From: Clostridia bacterium
Lineage (GTDB): Bacteria > Bacillota > Clostridia > Oscillospirales > CAG-382
Assembly (NCBI GenBank): GCA_017959195.1
Contig: JAGDBE010000174.1
Coordinates: 1-20,295 of the forward strand
Length of the DNA: 20,295 bases
Direction: 5' to 3'
The first letter of the stretch is position 1. Every line of letters starts with the position of its first letter. Under the pieces are notes generated by a model. It was not told the DNA's origin and searched no databases. It saw nothing but the letters and a program-made list of their open reading frames with translations. A program made the translations under genes and the position numbers. Of the stretch, positions 20,248-20,295 are shown piece after piece.

Positions 20248-20295
20248 TCAATTTGGTTTTTCTTTCTTGAGATTGAAATTCGGATAGTCGAAATA
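20248..20295 (-). pseudogene. Coding-like tail before the TnpV remnant (cut by window edge)
   Basis: In the same frame as the TnpV-like piece, 15 codons read YFDYPNFNLKKEKPN and end at TGA (20248-20250). The start resembles the Y-x-x-P-N-L segment near the N-terminus of TnpV, so the TGA may be a nonsense codon within one broken tnpV. It could instead be the end of a separate gene outside the window. Confidence 0.35.

Noticed and set aside
1..20295. CRISPR array, rRNA genes or an intact insertion sequence
   Set aside because: I saw no regularly spaced repeats with spacers, no rRNA-like conserved stretches and no intact transposase.

Overview
The window looks like a chromosomal piece of an uncultured anaerobic Firmicute of class Clostridia. 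The grounds are AGGAGG-type ribosome binding sites on almost every gene, sigma-A promoters, a CwlD-like amidase/radA pair, S-layer-homology (SLH) and fibro-slime domains, a bacterial acyl-ACP thioesterase, a YesL/DUF624 protein and a TnpV-like transposon remnant. This placement is inferred from gene content and no marker gene fixes the genus. The standard code with TAA, TAG and TGA stops fits every intact gene.

Left part (1-6012, all minus strand). A cut-off chorismate mutase gene has its own consensus promoter (264-292) behind a hairpin. Before it, reading leftward, comes a run: a small membrane protein, a CwlD-like amidase, radA, a DUF6873-type gene broken by one in-frame TAA, an acyl-ACP thioesterase, and a secreted fibro-slime/SLH surface protein. 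Amidase/radA overlap by 4 bases and radA/DUF6873 by 1 base, which suggests translational coupling.

Middle part (6013-11611). An intact tyrosine recombinase (plus strand) ends convergently with a YesL-like membrane protein. Behind that lies a second Xer-type recombinase that keeps the fold but lacks the first catalytic Arg, the beta-hairpin Lys and the whole tail with the nucleophilic Tyr. The intergenic DNA on both sides of it carries repeated TTATGTWAMCT motifs resembling Xer half-sites. A 684-residue cytoplasmic protein, probably of the alpha/alpha-barrel carbohydrate-active type, follows with its own promoter and terminator.

Signalling operon (11571-17726, minus strand). From a perfect TTGACA-17-TATAAT promoter come a hybrid histidine kinase with two receiver domains, a substrate-binding lipoprotein without any ABC permease or ATPase, a receiver/degenerate-GGDEF/intact-EAL protein, and a free Hpt protein, closed by a terminator. 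All steps of a His-Asp-His-Asp relay are present. The likely logic is extracellular ligand to kinase to Hpt to c-di-GMP phosphodiesterase. This is the most interesting system in the window.

Right part (17813-20295). A tRNA-Leu(CAA) gene with two unpaired positions in its acceptor stem marks a change in base and codon use. Beyond it lie a YwaF/TMEM164-like membrane protein, a noncoding repeat-like cassette, the 3' remnant of an unknown gene, an XRE-family regulator with a possible palindromic operator, and at the edge a broken TnpV-like gene. This end looks like accessory DNA.
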